Source: Gentiana macrophylla
Taxonomy: Eukaryota; Streptophyta; Magnoliopsida; Gentianales; Gentianaceae
DNA: 64,000 nucleotides
Assembly (NCBI GenBank): GCA_026214975.1
Contig: JAOBSW010001001.1
Coordinates: 1 to 64,000, forward strand
Direction: 5' to 3'
Part shown: positions 46,406 through 59,639 of the stretch, piece by piece
How the letters are laid out: every line of letters starts with the position of its first letter
Position numbering within the stretch: the first letter of the stretch is position 1
Position numbers and translations under genes: made by a program
Notes under the pieces: generated by a model
What the model was told of the DNA's origin: nothing
What the model saw: the letters and a program-made list of their open reading frames with translations, nothing else
The model's database searches: none

Positions 46406-48878
46406 CGGGCAACATCGACCGATTCCAAATCCGTAATCAAGCATTAGTTGACGCAATTTGAGAATCAGCAACTTCGAAAGTTACAAATATCCCTTTAATT
46501 TTTTTTTCCTTTATTCCTTATTCCGCATAATTCCAAAAATAAAAAAATAGAACAACTCCGCGCCTCTTCTTTGTTCATCAATTTTATTGTGAGTTGCCTG
46601 TGTTTTTGTGTTTCTGCTGCTAGTTATCAAAACCAAAAAACATATATATATTTGTTCGTGCTTCTTCCCTTAGGCGTCCATCATCTTTGCTGAAAAAATC
46701 TGATATTGTTTTTTCTTTGTCGTCCATTACATTAAAAAGGGGCAAATCTGATCTTAAACCTGTTCTTCTTCCTCTTCTGTCCTCACTATAAAAATAAAAA
46801 AAAAAGCAGAAAAAAAGGGAACTACTAGAAATCCATCCTGATTCTAATTATATCCTTTGTTAATTATCTTTACAGCTTGCCGTGACAAAACAAATGACCT
46901 AGCTTTGTTTTGTCGCTGCATGAACCAATAAAAAGGAGTGATCTACTTGATCTCTTTGATTCGTTTCGGATTCTCGTGACAGTATTTCACATAAGTTGGG
47001 TCGTAGTCAGAGTTAAACACAAAAACAATAAGCTTGACTCTAACTTCTTTTACTCAGGCAAAATTCGGCCTAAAAAAAATATTCTTTCGTCACACTCTTC
47101 GGTGTGACACTTACCGATTTTCAAAAAAAAGGAGGCTTCTGCATAATTGCCGAACTTTTCTACAACCGTGAAAAGATCAAGTAAATATCCGATTTCATTC
47201 CTGCCTTTTGAGTCCTCTTCCTCTTCCTTGTCTTTAATAATAGTATTTAGCAACTTTCACACATTATTCCACTATTCACATTCATTTTCAACTCCACGAT
47301 TCTCGTCCGAATACCTGTTATCCTCTGTAGAGTTCCGGCCTTGATTGTCACTTACTGGGCTTGCTCTTCCGGGTTCAAGTGACAAGTGGCACATTATACC
47401 ACTTTGAAAGAGGGGAGTGTAAAACACGGTAGTTGTGAGGATATATATTATTTTGGCTATGGACAGCAACATATTTTATTCACATTGTCTTATCTCTCGG
47501 ATAATGGCTACGAAGTTCTCGCATTGATCAATGGCGAAGTTGGTGATTCACTTTAGTTAGGTAATGCGGTGGTTAAAGAGCCGACTCATCACGAGATGTG
47601 CAGATCCCTCGGCCCCATTATGCTCATATTCGAAGTCGCAGTTTCTGTGTTACAAGATAAGCAATCTCTCAAGAATTTTAATTTGTTATAAACCGGCACG
47701 CATGCGGACGTGTTTCCAACGAGAGGTGAATCTATAGTTTTCTTGGAGAAGCATGGTTGGCCGAGTATAAAGTTGTGTATAATTGAAGTCTCAGCACTTG
47801 GCATTCATTTCATGGTACGCGCAAGAAGTATGTCCTTGACACGAGACGCGTGATTAGTTGTTTATGAGGTACATGAAATTCTGGATGAAAGATTAAAAGA
47901 GTAGTTTGAGACGTTGGCAAGTTCGAATTCGACACTTTACAATTCAAGACGTGAAATTGTGAAGTATCCGGCTGTTGTATAATACATTTGCACCATTACA
48001 ATGGAGGAGATGCAATGGGGATTCATGATGCACTTGCTACTCGACTACCGTGCAAATCGAGGTGATGATGCAGACAGAGAGCTGAGCCATGTGGCAGAGG
48101 TGGCTCGAAAGCCGTGGTCAAAAGCCGAGGAGGCTAAAGGATGGTTGCGGAAGAGAGGTCGTAGCAAGATAGAGCATAGGCTGGCAGCCTAACTGAAATC
48201 AAAGAAAGCATTTGACCTCGCTTTTGAGAGGATTACAAATGCAATGCAGGTGTCAGAGCTGGACGTTGAAAAAATTGACAGAAAGCTAAGAATACATCGG
48301 TTTCAGGCCACTTGCCCCACTCATGATGATGATATTGCCTTCTCCCATTGAGGCTGGGAGGTAATTACATGTGCATGCGCTCGCTGATGTTCCCTGATGA
48401 GCATAAGGAGCGTGTTGTCACTTCTAGGTTGTAGTTAAGAAATCACGATGGCATGTAGGCCGAGACTGGCTGGTTGAGAACGAGTGAGGCAACCATTCTC
48501 ACCACTGAGCCACTTTTTGAACTGTGTTGCCTCGGCATTTTCACTGGCAGTACACGCTACTTTTGCTGGAGGCGTTGACAATGTTGCCAAGTCGGCCGGG
48601 TCGCTTATGCACTTAAAAAATATACGCAGCATCGTATATTTATCATGATCCATTTTTTGGTAGCGCGTTGTCGCCCTTTCGATTTTGTGGTTGCCGACAT
48701 TATGTTGGCTCTGTTCGGCTAGGCTACTCGCAGGTCGGGTTACTGTAGTGTTCAAGACCTTTACTTTCCTGGATGTATTTCACTATGAGGGCCTACTCTC
48801 ACATGTTCGGGCCATCACTCTTACTATTCTGATCCTGTGGATTCGGCGACTCTAATCCTTTCGAATCGGGAGAGGGAA
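46406..48878 (+). other. LARD-like interior, unrecognised coding-like text
   Basis: Plus-strand frames in 47960-48330 give EEMQWGFMMHLLLDYRANRG, RKPWSKAEEAKGWLRKRGRS and AFDLAFERITNAMQVSELDV. This is a charged, helix-prone stretch with no family I recognise. A 106-codon minus-strand frame (48435-48755) is also unmatched. The first 500 bp is T-rich, leader-like DNA. It could be a captured host gene fragment or an element-specific protein; neither is shown. Confidence 0.3.
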
Positions 48879-49386
48879 TGATGTGATCCAAACTATGCTC
48901 GATGATACCACCATTCGCAGCTGGCTTTATAAACATTATTTAATTGAATGGTGGCTGGTTTTATTTTATAGCTGATTTTCAGCACTTTATTTATTTCTAT
49001 TCTTTTATTAGCTAATGCGAATATTTCGTTTTTGCGCCAACATGAAGTAGGCGCGATTTTCATAAGCAAGCATTTATCCCCACATTGCTTTTTAGCTTCT
49101 AGCTTCTTTTCGTTGTAATCTTATAAGGCAACACTATCTCTTTATTTGCAAACACAATTATTATATGAAAAACCAAGTTATTGAGTTTTACTCAACCAAG
49201 TTATAAGGCTTGAATATCACTTATGCGAGTGAGAATTTTCTTTGTCGCAGAAAGCTCTACCCATTTGAGGATTTACTAAAGATCAGGAGCGATTGTTGGG
49301 CCGCTCTCTACCTAATGCATTTAGCTGGAATGGCCAGGGTCTGTGATCATTAGCTTCTGTCATTGTTCCCTTAGTTACTTCCTCAC
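48879..49386 (+). repeat. LARD-like element, right LTR
   Basis: About 508 bp, starting TGATGTGATCCAAACTATGC and ending near TTACTTCCTCA, followed by CAAAAG. Confidence 0.65.
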
Positions 49387-50251
49387 AAAAGATCGTATAT
49401 CCATTCCAACCGTAATCACCTCAACAGCAGTATTACCATCGCACAAAAAGTTCACCACCATCCTTATTCTAAAGACGTGATGCCCTAACCATCCAACTCG
49501 CTATTCCATCCCCGCTATCCATCGAAACGCCTACCTCGGTCAATCCTCCCTTCGCCAGACATTATTTCCGATGTAATCATAAAAACTAATTTTTCGTGAA
49601 TTTCCGACCAAAGCTTCTCGCTAAACTTTGATTTTCTGCCATCTCCGTATTAACTCTTCTGCCATATCTCTCATCGAAGTAGATCTCGATCCCACCGCTA
49701 ACGAGTGGGCCTAAATAATTAATATCGAGAAGTTGCGAACCATACTCACATAGTTCCAAGAACAAACAAAAGTCGCAAAAGACAAAGCACTCATACTAAT
49801 TGAAAGTACACGGTTTCAACACTTCTATACGCAATCCTTTGTATTGACGCTGTGGCGGGCGGACACTCACATGGGGCATACCGCTAATATGCCCAATGTA
49901 CTCCTGTCGTAATATGATGAGAGGCGCTATTCCTCCCGGAATAAAAAGGATCAAATCCTTTCTACGCCCTACGCGGGATCTACAAAGCTGTATTTTTCTG
50001 GGGTGGGTCTATATGATCGGACACTCCATATTCCGTGACTGCATAAACCTCGTTATATATATGAAATGCACTGAACTCCAAAGCAAGCCACTCGGAATAA
50101 ATAACTGAATTCCAAAGACCTGGGTAAATCTAAAGCATGTTTTTCTTGTAATGCTCATCAAAAAAAATCGAGATCCCAATACACCCAATGCCGTATACCG
50201 CCAACAAGATAAAACTGTAAAACATAATATGTGCCCTGGGCCATACCTTCC
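49387..50251. other. Spacer, no gene recognised
   Basis: Overlapping frames on both strands at 49896-50260 (up to 83 codons) carry no recognisable motif. No repeat shared with the rest of the window is seen. Confidence 0.35.
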
Positions 50252-50520
50252 TTCATTCAATTTGTCACTATTATATCACCCGACACTAGTGAAGGTGTGT
50301 GTCACTACTAATTATCACAACGTTTGACACTACCTATTGACATCAGGATACCACAGGATATACTACTATTTCACTCCTGCAATACTATAGAAATACATTG
50401 CGACAACACTAATAAATACCATGACAAGCATTTCATTTACACTATCATTTGATATCAGGATATCACATGACATCATAGATTGATACTACCAGCTCACACT
50501 ACTTAGATATCATGGGACAA
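50252..50520. repeat. TGACACTAC tandem-like repeat, copy 2
   Basis: It opens with TCATTCAATTTGTCACTATT and AGTGAAGGTGTGTGTCACTA, matching 28890-29010, then decays into CACTAC- and GATATCA-type words. It is a dispersed second copy of the block next to F-box copy 3. Confidence 0.65.
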
Positions 50521-50763
50521 TAACCACCGGCCGGATCGTGCCACTACTAATTTAATGAGCTGGTCATTCATGTTGGAACCATTTATTGAGACTAAGGACA
50601 ACAATGACAACAACAAGATCAAAACAAAGAGACCAAAAAGTAAGAATTATAGTGAATAAATATGACGATCGAAAAGATATATTAAAAGATATTATTAAAT
50701 AAAAATTAGATAGAAGGCTCTTGTTTTTTTACCTTCAGTTTATTTTTGAAAGCATTTTTTAAC

Positions 50764-50804
<41 letters not shown>

Positions 50805-51687
50805 TTTTTGGGACAGTTCCTAAGAACTACCTCGAGAACTCCTTGCCAGAGAGTAACATGTAACTTTTAAGAAAAACCTTTAGGCAAAAGGCCTTTCGGA
50901 AATAGATTAAAACAATTCATGACAGCATTACAATCAAAATGTAGGTGAATGTGTTGTTGAACAATATTTCTCAAGGGACTAGTTCACTCAAAGGCTTGGT
51001 CATGATATTAATTTGTATGATTAATATTAAAGGAAAGCGTCCATCTGTGTGTAGTTAATTGACTTCACGTGCTTTGGTTTTTAATTGTTGGATAAAAACT
51101 GGTTACTTCATATATCTAAACTTTTAAAGATGTGATGTTTTCTACATTTATGTTAATGAACCTGCCACTGCAATGATTAAGGAAGAGTCCACAAATTTTG
51201 GTGGCGTGAGGTAGTGGGTGGTTTTTTTTCCTTTACCGTTTGCATATGTACTGTAGGGGCTTGAGGTGCCTAAATGCAATATATTTGGTCATTTTTACTA
51301 AAATACAAATGTTTGATAATTTCACAATGTTTTTTGTCATTTTTCATAATTTTCCCTTTCTTCAATTTTATGAAAACTACCTCTACGACTCTGCGATCAA
51401 GCGCCTGTTCCGCCATGCAAAGTCTCATTTCCTGATCATTCCCAAACCTGTCTCCCAATCTCCAGTCTAACGCTTTGTTTTCCTGCATAGCATTTACTTT
51501 TCCTCATCTCCACCTTCTAAGGGAATGTAAGGATCGATCTTGTGGAGTTTGGGAGATTTTTCCGGATATTATGGTATTTTGCATTAGTGTTTCTGTAATA
51601 TTATGATTTTTAGGAAGAAATGGGCATTGCTATTTTCCCAAATGTAGAATATTAACCATACCCTTATAGTTGGGAGTTTAATTTTTG

Positions 51688-51725
<38 letters not shown>

Positions 51726-51890
51726 TCTCTTTATATATATATATATAGATAGATATATATATGTATGTGTGTAATAGTGTGTGTGTGTGTGTGTAAGTTA
51801 TTTGCTGCATAGATCAAGGAAAGTATGATTTTTAAGGGTAATTAAAGAAATAAGTTATTTAGGAAAAAGCATATTTAAGGAAAAGGCCGT
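50521..51890. other. AT-rich spacer with microsatellites
   Basis: There is a pure AT run at 50766-50802, and a compound (TA)n then (GT)n tract at 51690-51795. No recognisable gene is present. A 76-codon frame at 51240-51470 has no motif. Confidence 0.5.
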
Positions 51891-52340
51891 TCCCAGTATA
51901 TATAAAACCTATTTAAATCAGAATTTCTTCTTCCGCGTTCTTTGAGATTTCGATCAAGAGCAAGGAGAAAGTAATTTTGAGACTTTTTCAGATTGCAAGC
52001 TTCTAGTCTCAGCTGCTTTGGAATTCGAGTGAAAGCCGCTGGAATCAGCTATGAAAGGAAGGCGTCGCTTCAATGCTCAAAGTTCGGAAAAGCACAGCCA
52101 TTAGATATGTAATTTACGGCTTAGATGTGTTCTTGGATGAGTTTGAAGATGAAACTCCTTATCTTGCGCACAGCAATTTGTTTCAATCGAATCAGATCAA
52201 CCTTTTTAAGTTGATCACACCGGTTTTATGGCAGGTAAGAGTCTGCTGCTTTATTTGCCTAAGTTTGATTGTTGGATTGTGCCTACGTAGAAAGGATTTT
52301 CATTTACCATGTGTCAATTATAGCTTCAATGAGTTTCAGC
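51891..52340 (+). other. Unrecognised candidate transcription unit, first exon
   Basis: A TATA-like TATATATAAAACC at 51896 is followed by a purine/pyrimidine-mixed leader. An ATG at 52051 gives a 17-codon upstream frame (MKGRRRFNAQSS, stop at 52102). A second ATG at 52073 opens a frame containing YGLDVFLDEFEDETPYLAHS. The text CAGGTAAGAGTC at 52231 is a strong 5' splice site inside that frame. I recognise no protein family. It could be a small spliced gene, a non-coding RNA or an old fragment. Confidence 0.25.
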
Positions 52341-52485
52341 TTTAAGGTTTGAAGAGGATTATTATGCTAGAAATTGTACGCCATGTTGCCTAAAGATCTA
52401 TAGTTATTGCAATGCGTTAAAAGTTGTGTATTTAAGTGCCTTTTTCTTAGTATTATGATGTAGAACAAGTTTGGAGTACGATTAG

Positions 52486-53275
52486 ATGGATCGATTAATG
52501 GTCAAAAAAGCGAGATTTTGGAAGTTGCCGCGCTTGGTGCATTGCATTAAGTTCCAGTCTGTGGGAATGCACTGGAAAGAAGCAGTGGATTTTTACATTC
52601 GGAGAGACGATTGCATGCAATCCAGTTTGGGAGAAGTCGAAGTTTTACATCACGGAGGCTCGATTGCATGCGCACTGGACCTCCTTTTTGAAGAAAAAGT
52701 TGATTTTAGCTCTCTGGAAGTTTAAATGTGTTCTTTGATCATCTAACATTAACTAAAGCATGAACAAGCCTCATTTGTTTCCGATTCATTTTTAGTTTCC
52801 AGACCGAAAATACTCTTAAAGGGAGTTGAAGTTCGGATCAAATGGAAGGCAACGTAGAGTTGATTGTGCTTTGATGAATTAGTATTCATCTGATGTACGT
52901 ATCAATTGCTAAGGCGCGGCTCCATGTCGGTATTGGTCTAAGAGAGAGTAAGCGAGGGGTAAAGGGGCTTACGGCGAAAACACTTAGGTGGCTAGTTAAC
53001 AGCGGATAATGAATACATACTTGCATAGTAAAAAAGATTAACGTCGTATCTCACTTTTGGTTTAAGCACATGAGCACATCGGGTATGTGACTCGTCTCGA
53101 GACTCCGGGCCAGTGGATAACCACTGTGACATACTGGTGAGGCCGGAAATGACAGTGAAACTTCACCGGACTCGATGCATTCTGAAGCAGGACTAACGAT
53201 CACAAGCCCTTTGCTAGATTTGCTTTGCTTCAGTGGTGACACCTCACGTTGGCCCTTTGAGTGCCATTTAACAAA
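52486..53275 (+). other. Possible further exons of the same unit
   Basis: A 79-codon frame (52486-52725) has balanced composition (ARFWKLPRLVHCIKFQS, FYIRRDDCMQSS) and ends with a stop after FSSLEV. At 53135-53272 the plus strand reads EAGNDSETSPDSMHSEAGLT and LLDLLCFSGDTSRWPF in one frame, which looks like real coding sequence. No domain is recognised. An alternative minus-strand frame (53051-53278) is equally long, so strand is uncertain. Confidence 0.2.
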
Positions 53276-53280
53276 CATAA

Positions 53281-56145
53281 GATAAGCTTAGTAACGATAG
53301 TTAGCGACATGTCGATGGACACATGGGAATGAAACCCTGGATAAAGTCGGTCTCGCCAAGATAATTACCACATTAAAGCTTGTTAACTGAGCCTTAGTTA
53401 ATTGTGTTGTAACCACCTCTTGTTGTGCTTTTGTACATGCCTCGAATACATTTTTTTCTACTGTGTTTGTGGAAAGAATATTAGCGAATGCGTCCTGGAG
53501 TAATGCAGAGAGGACTTTGATATGGCTTGACGTTTGAGGGCCTTGAGAGCTGTCATCTATTTTTGTTGCATATTTACTATATTAGATATGTTGCTCTTTA
53601 GGAAACGCTGTAACTTCTTTGCCAAGTATTCTTTTGGAGGCTTCCCATGTTTTGGTTTTCCTCAATGTAATAAATGCTGCATTTATATCTATAGTTTGAG
53701 TTTTACTACTTTCTTGTTTTATTTGAAATTTTTTTTTATACCCAGTTTTGCTTGGAGTTTTCTTAACTCAATCAAGACGTGAGTAGAGGTCACCTATAAT
53801 GTAGAAATTTGTTTTGTAATATACGTCATGACCGCTATTTTGGATAAGACTAGATGTCGGGAGGCTGGCGCTAAGGCCTTAAATCTGGTGAAACCGAAAG
53901 TTAATTTGGCGTTAGGATTTTCTTCCCCAATATCTTAAAGTTGGGCTGAAATTTAGGAATGAAAACTGCTGGGAACGTGTTATTTTTAGGGTTAAATTAG
54001 TCCTAAACCGTGTGAAATTGTCCTTTTTGCTACGAAAATTGTGTCCATGTCCTTTTTGATAATTTCGGAAATGTTTTTGTTCTTATCAAATAAGTCTCCC
54101 TTAAAAATAATTAAATGATTTTCATAATTCCGTAAAACTACAATCAATCTTGGGTCAAATAATCTAGATACTCTATTTTTCTCACCACTTTGATATATCA
54201 TTTTATTTCATTGAGCCATTTTAAAGTTTAGTGACAAAGTAATTGTTTGTATTTTAATGGAGGCTTGAGCAAGCTTCATAGAAGAAAGCAATGAAGGACG
54301 GAAGAATCGCTGTCATTTGATAGCAAAATATAATAACGATACAATAAGAAAAAAATCTGAAGCTTTTTATCATCGGGTTCGATGAAGATCTTCAACCGTA
54401 AAACACCGACTCCATCTTCATGCACATCCTTCCCCATGCATATGTACAAAAAACTCCATCTCATTTATAGCCTCTCATCTTATGGTGCATTAATCTATAC
54501 TGGCTGAGGAATTTGTAAATAAAAATTAGTGATCATATTTATATTTCGTGATATTCAATTTGTAAACGTAAATTACTGTACAACCTTGGAGTAAAGCATC
54601 GAAGTCGATAAATAAAATAAGGAGGTCAGCTTGCACATATGTTTCTTTTATAAAAATCTATGCTTTGTTATACTTAATATTTTTATTTGGTGAGCAGCCA
54701 TTGCAACCCGGCTCTTAATGTAGGCCCAGCCACATACTCTCATGTGTACCAATGTAGGAAAGCCTTTTCACCGAAACATTAGAAACAAATAATTGAGTTG
54801 GGTTATCTTGAGATAGAAAATTAAATTACTTATCCATGACCATTTCATTCGAGGGAAAAAAAGGATGTGTAAGCCAAGGAAATGACTACATATCTACAGA
54901 AATTGTTTACAAAAACATCACAGAGAAAAATAGATCCCCAGGCGCTCTATTATTTTCATGTTAAGGCAATAGAAAAAGTAAAATAAAATGGACAGGATCA
55001 GTTTTCGGTAAACTTTGAGAATTATTTTCTGTGAGCATAGCTTATCCGTAAAAATAAGCACACGACAAAATATTGGCATCATATAGCAATAAAAATAATT
55101 GTAAAAATTAGAATAATAAACACATCAAAAGTACTAACGATAAATTACATTCAAATATATATGCAAATCAAAGATATCAGTACGTTCAAACGCATTACAC
55201 ATAGCCAATTAGAGGCACTAAGGAAGACAATTAGTTTGAAACAACTTAGGATTAATTACAATGAATTGTGTCAAGGTATATAACAATGAAGATCACCAAG
55301 CTCCTTGGCATTTTATAAGCCTTTTAAGCTCACCGGCATATGCAAAATATATAAGCTAAGAGCGCATAAAAACTATAAAACTTTTTATGATAGTATCCTC
55401 CAGGTGGCATAATGGACTTAGATATCGTAGATTGTAGAGGTCAACACCACAGCTGGGTTTTACTCTTGAGACAGCTTCTCGCATACTTAGAGTGAGCATG
55501 GCACTCGCATCTTTAAGAATGACTTGCGTACTTCTCATATTTCTCTTGTTATTTTATAAAAGAAGAAGCTATGTAAGTGAGTTTCAAGAAGCCTCAAAAT
55601 TACAAAAACTTGATGCCCATAGGATAAAAAACAATCAAGAAAAAAAAAAAAAACTACGACAATTTTAATATCCAAAAATTCAACCGATCTTTCATATATG
55701 CGTATTATTAACACAAGTTCACCTAAGCTTGAACCTACAGCAATTCATGCTGGAAAAAAAAACGAAAAACACACACACATGCGCACACCACGGATCAGCC
55801 ATTTTCATCGGGAGACTTATTAAAATTCCATCGTTTCAAAAAACACAGCACCACGAAAGCATTCTTGCGCTTGAAGACAGCTAGAAACACGTTGGCATAG
55901 CTTACTGAAAGCAGTCTCTTGGTTTTGCCTTAAAAAAAAGTCGCACGTTCATTACCTGCAAACACACAAAGATTAATTGATCCACCTTATAATAATATAA
56001 TTGACAAAAGAAACATGAGACAATTACAGGTGCTTATCAGGTGCATTTTACCTAAAATTATTTGAGTGCTTGATCCTCCTTGCACTTCCTTAATGACTTA
56101 CCGATTTCAACCTCGAAAACCTCTGTTTTAGGTTATTCCATCTCT
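53281..56145. other. Gene-free AT-rich stretch
   Basis: I see no recognisable gene or shared repeat. Short frames (53534-53782, 53992-54201, 55356-55538) lack motifs. An A-rich run lies at 55639-55653. GT/CA-rich text occurs near 55770-55790. Confidence 0.4.
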
Positions 56146-56149
56146 CTTC

Positions 56150-57453
56150 TACTATATATCTTCGACTTTAGGATTCCTTAAGGATTTTAGGATTATATCT
56201 TCGACTTGGGCAATTCCTTGTGTGAAACAAGACTCGTCACATGAGAAAGAAAACTTCACTTCTTGATTATATCCTTGTCCAAGCTTCCTATATGTTCCCT
56301 AGCCTTGAGATTGCAAACATATAGCCTTGTATCTAACTGAGGCTTCTCAACTCTTCATTCCTAAAAAGCAACAGCTGTAGGCCCCCTTCCATACCTTGAG
56401 TGTACATCATAACTGATGATGTAGCTGTAACTGTGTCCACAATTGCTCCCCGTCACCTTTCTGAATTGTCCGCCCATGGTGATCTTGACCACCTTCTCTT
56501 TACTCCACAGTAACCTTTAACCAAGGGATAAAACACCACCACTGCTCTATCAGACTCACATTGTAGCAGTGATGGCTGTCCACATTTACAGTGACTGTAA
56601 AGCAAGGTATCATCCGGAATTCTTCATTGGCAATATCATATTCCAAGATGTCGCTCATTGAGCGGCTGATTTATCACCGATTTTTATGGTTTTGATAAAG
56701 GCTGAACCATCCAATAAAGATACTTCTTGTCAATTAACTACGGTACCTATAAGTAGCCTAGCATTTTGATTGCCGCAGTTCTGATATTATCTCATCCACT
56801 TTGGATTAGACTCCAAAGTAACTACTTTGTATTGATTTTTCCATGGTTTTAGACTTAGAGTTGTTAAGCCAAAGGGTGCAATATTCTTTCCGCATCGGAT
56901 GGAAAAAAGCTCCGCATACCCCAAAGTTACGTGTATATCTGGTTTTTTTGGAGAAATTATCTTGGAATACATCCGCGGTATATGGGATTGTGGAATTACG
57001 TACACCATGCGCAAAGGCATCCGCGATGCGTTACGCGTATATCCGTGAGGTGACTATTAACCCATTATGAGACATGACATCTCCACGGGTGAATATCAAG
57101 CCACATGGAGGAAGTGTCACATGATCATTAACCCTAAAGCCATTATCAGCACGATACTTGTATATGATTTGTGAATGTTCAGAATTGAATCATTGCAGGC
57201 TCCCCAACATCCATCCAGCAAATCCAGCCCACCCAATCCTTCTTCCAAAAATCATTGGAATACTATATCGTCGGATACATGTCTGTAAAATCTAGGGTTG
57301 AGGTTAAATCCCTCCCATTCTCTGCAAACACATCGAGATCGGGCACGCCTTTGCTGGAAAATGACACCGAAATTTCAAAAACAGATCATCCGGGAAAAAT
57401 GATCGGTTGTTAATCCTTCTGAATCGGCGCAATGCTGCACCTGGATATACCAT
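56150..57453 (-). pseudogene. F-box/FBA protein, copy 4 (broken)
   Basis: The ATG at 57453 opens MVYPGAALRRFRRINNRSFF, then PDDLFLKF, equivalent to the basic stretch and F-box start of copy 2. After a shift it continues with ENGRDLTSTLDFTDMYPT. The FBA half shows IYA(FAHG), VYVIPQSHIPRMYS, TTLSLKPWKNQYKVVTLESN and PKWM (56780-57030). The C-terminal part runs to a stop near 56150 past a duplicated ATATCTTCGACTT word (56155 and 56206). The length fits a full gene of about 400 codons. It is more diverged from copies 1-3 than they are from each other. Family role: SCF substrate receptor. Confidence 0.7.
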
Positions 57454-59635
57454 ATTCAAGGGAAAAAAATAATTAAAATGAACTCACAGAAAACCTAACT
57501 GCGAACTGCTTGTTTTATATCCATTGATGCTGCTGCCACTAATTGACGGATAAACAGATCATGAGGCGGCAAATAAAGGTAATCCGAGAGAAACAAAATG
57601 CTGGAAAACAAATTAGGGTGGACGTTCTATTATCTAATTCTTCGAATAAACTAAACATTAATTATTTTTTAACATTAAGTAGCATATATAATAATTTAAA
57701 GCGCACACATATTTGCTCCGCTTGCATAAAGAGTGGGCCTCAAGATCGGAATCTCCATATTTATAAACAATGTTGTTGATTTCTACTGGTTTCAACGACT
57801 GGGAACCGCTATATCATTTATCTGAAAATAAACATAGGTTTTAGGAGAGATAATGAAATGATAAAGTGATTTGTAAGGATGGAGATTGGTGTATTTGTCC
57901 AATTTCCTGGTAACGGCATATTCTTGATTGAAGTGAAGGCAGAGGTAAATCTGTCCAAAAGTTCAACAGATTGTCGTAAACAACCAGATTTAATTTTCCT
58001 TCTCCTGTCTGTCCTGATATCTTCTTTACCGGTATCGGGATGGTGGTCCGCACTACCACGCCATACTTCGTATTAACTCGACGAAACGCCCTGTAAGAAC
58101 GGTAATGCTTGTCAATACATGGGATTATAATATTTACACCGCTGGCGTACATGCTGCTTTATGCGTTCTATTGATGCACTTGGATGTACCGCTCAATACC
58201 ATTGATGCACCGCTAATCAAACCCTTCTTTTAGTGTGTTATTTTTGACCTCTTATTCTCGAGGTGACGAAAGCTATTTATACTTTAGAGCCTCGATTAAG
58301 AAATTATCTTTTATGTAAAGGGTATTTATGTCCTTTTTGTTTGTTGAAATTGGTTTTTAATGGAGAGGGTATTTGGGTTCTTTTGAGTGGAAGGGTGAGT
58401 ACTGTAATTTAACACCTAAAACCTCTGTCCTGAAAGGGTTAACATTTCTCTACCAAAATTAATGTCAACCTGATGAACTCATCATCCAGTTAATAGAGTC
58501 AAGATGTGAAACTTTCCTTCGCACATGCACAAGGCAGCGCGTGGATGCTGAATGAAGCCGGATTTCGATACAGACATCGATTCGAAAGTTGAGGGCCTTG
58601 TGGGACACCGCTTCCGCATCTAGATTGTGGTGATTGATGAAGCGTTATGTCATATGCCAGAAGCGCCAAGACTTGAAGATTGTTGGACATGATGTCCGAA
58701 AAATAACAATGATGTATTGTTTTAAGTAAATAGATTGGCGTTTATCTTTTGCAAATTTATTTGCATTAGCGTATGCATTGAATGTACATCACGAAAATCT
58801 GAAAAGATTAGTGGTGTGGTCAGTAAAGCTCATTTCAAAAGAGTTGTATGTAAATGAGGACAAATTTTATATAGAACTATCTTAAATATTGAGTTACAGT
58901 GGCCAAGTCAATTAAATAAATATCTTTTTTAATCTACATGATGATTTTTCTTTTGTTATTCGTACATTTGAAGTTGATGCTTTATAAGCTAACGAAGCCC
59001 GGCTCGAGCCGAGGTTCAGGCTGGGAAGTCAAAAACACGTTTGGTGCAAGCCAAACTAGAACACTAACTCGAAGCGATTGAAACTTTGCAGATAGGCCAA
59101 TGTTCAACATAATATTTTATTCATTTAATAAAATAAACGATCACGACAAGCACGAATCTTTTTAAATGAATACTGATTTAAGCAGCGTATCATAACTCGT
59201 AAACAGTTAGAAATTAGATTAAGCTAACCTACATCAAGGAAAAAGTAATTAAAGAACTTGTCAAAGATCCGCTGGTGAAATCACATAAGAACCTCCATAT
59301 ATAATATCCAAATTAATAAATAAACACATGTTTTCGGAGAAACAATTGGAACAAATGGATTTTCGGAGAAAGAGGGACCCTGCCCTCTATATATTTTCAC
59401 TGGTTCAAATGGTAGATAGGGCGAAAATATTAGATTAACTTGGGCTTTCTAGGTGATCACTAAAAGTTTGCAGCGTTTCAGTTGCTTGTTTTTGTTTCCT
59501 TCGAACAGCTTTTGGCTTTTGAATGTAGAAATAGTTCTTTTTCTGTAATAGCAAAATACACATATAAGATTGCAACATACCGACAAACTTATCACATTAT
59601 ATTACATCTCTCCTCTCCCTGATTATTTGCCTCCT
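57454..59635. other. Spacer with one unassigned frame
   Basis: A 103-codon minus-strand frame at 57841-58152 contains GVVVRTTIPIPVKKI and LNLVVYDNLLNFWTDLPLP. Composition is plausible for protein, but I recognise no family. Otherwise this is AT-rich DNA, with a short GCCCGGCTCGAGCC word near 58998. No other gene is seen. Confidence 0.3.
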
Positions 59636-59639
59636 TTTT

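Larger units (their letters stand above)
45962..49386 (+). mobile_element. Coding-poor LTR element (LARD-like)
   Basis: Two related AT-rich segments start TGATGTGATCC (45962 and 48879) and share GTTATTGAGTTTTACTCAAC and AAGGCTTGAATATCACTTA. The right one is preceded by CGGGAGAGGGAA, a good polypurine tract, giving plus orientation. The flanks AAAAAG (left) and AAAAG (right) are a possible target duplication. The 2.5-kb interior has no recognisable retrotransposon enzyme. No tRNA primer site was recognised after the left LTR, which lowers confidence. Confidence 0.6.

Noticed and set aside
48001..48192. Intact 63-codon ORF as a stand-alone small protein
   Set aside because: Similar coding-like text continues past the stop in other frames (to about 48330), so this is part of a larger broken frame rather than a small gene.
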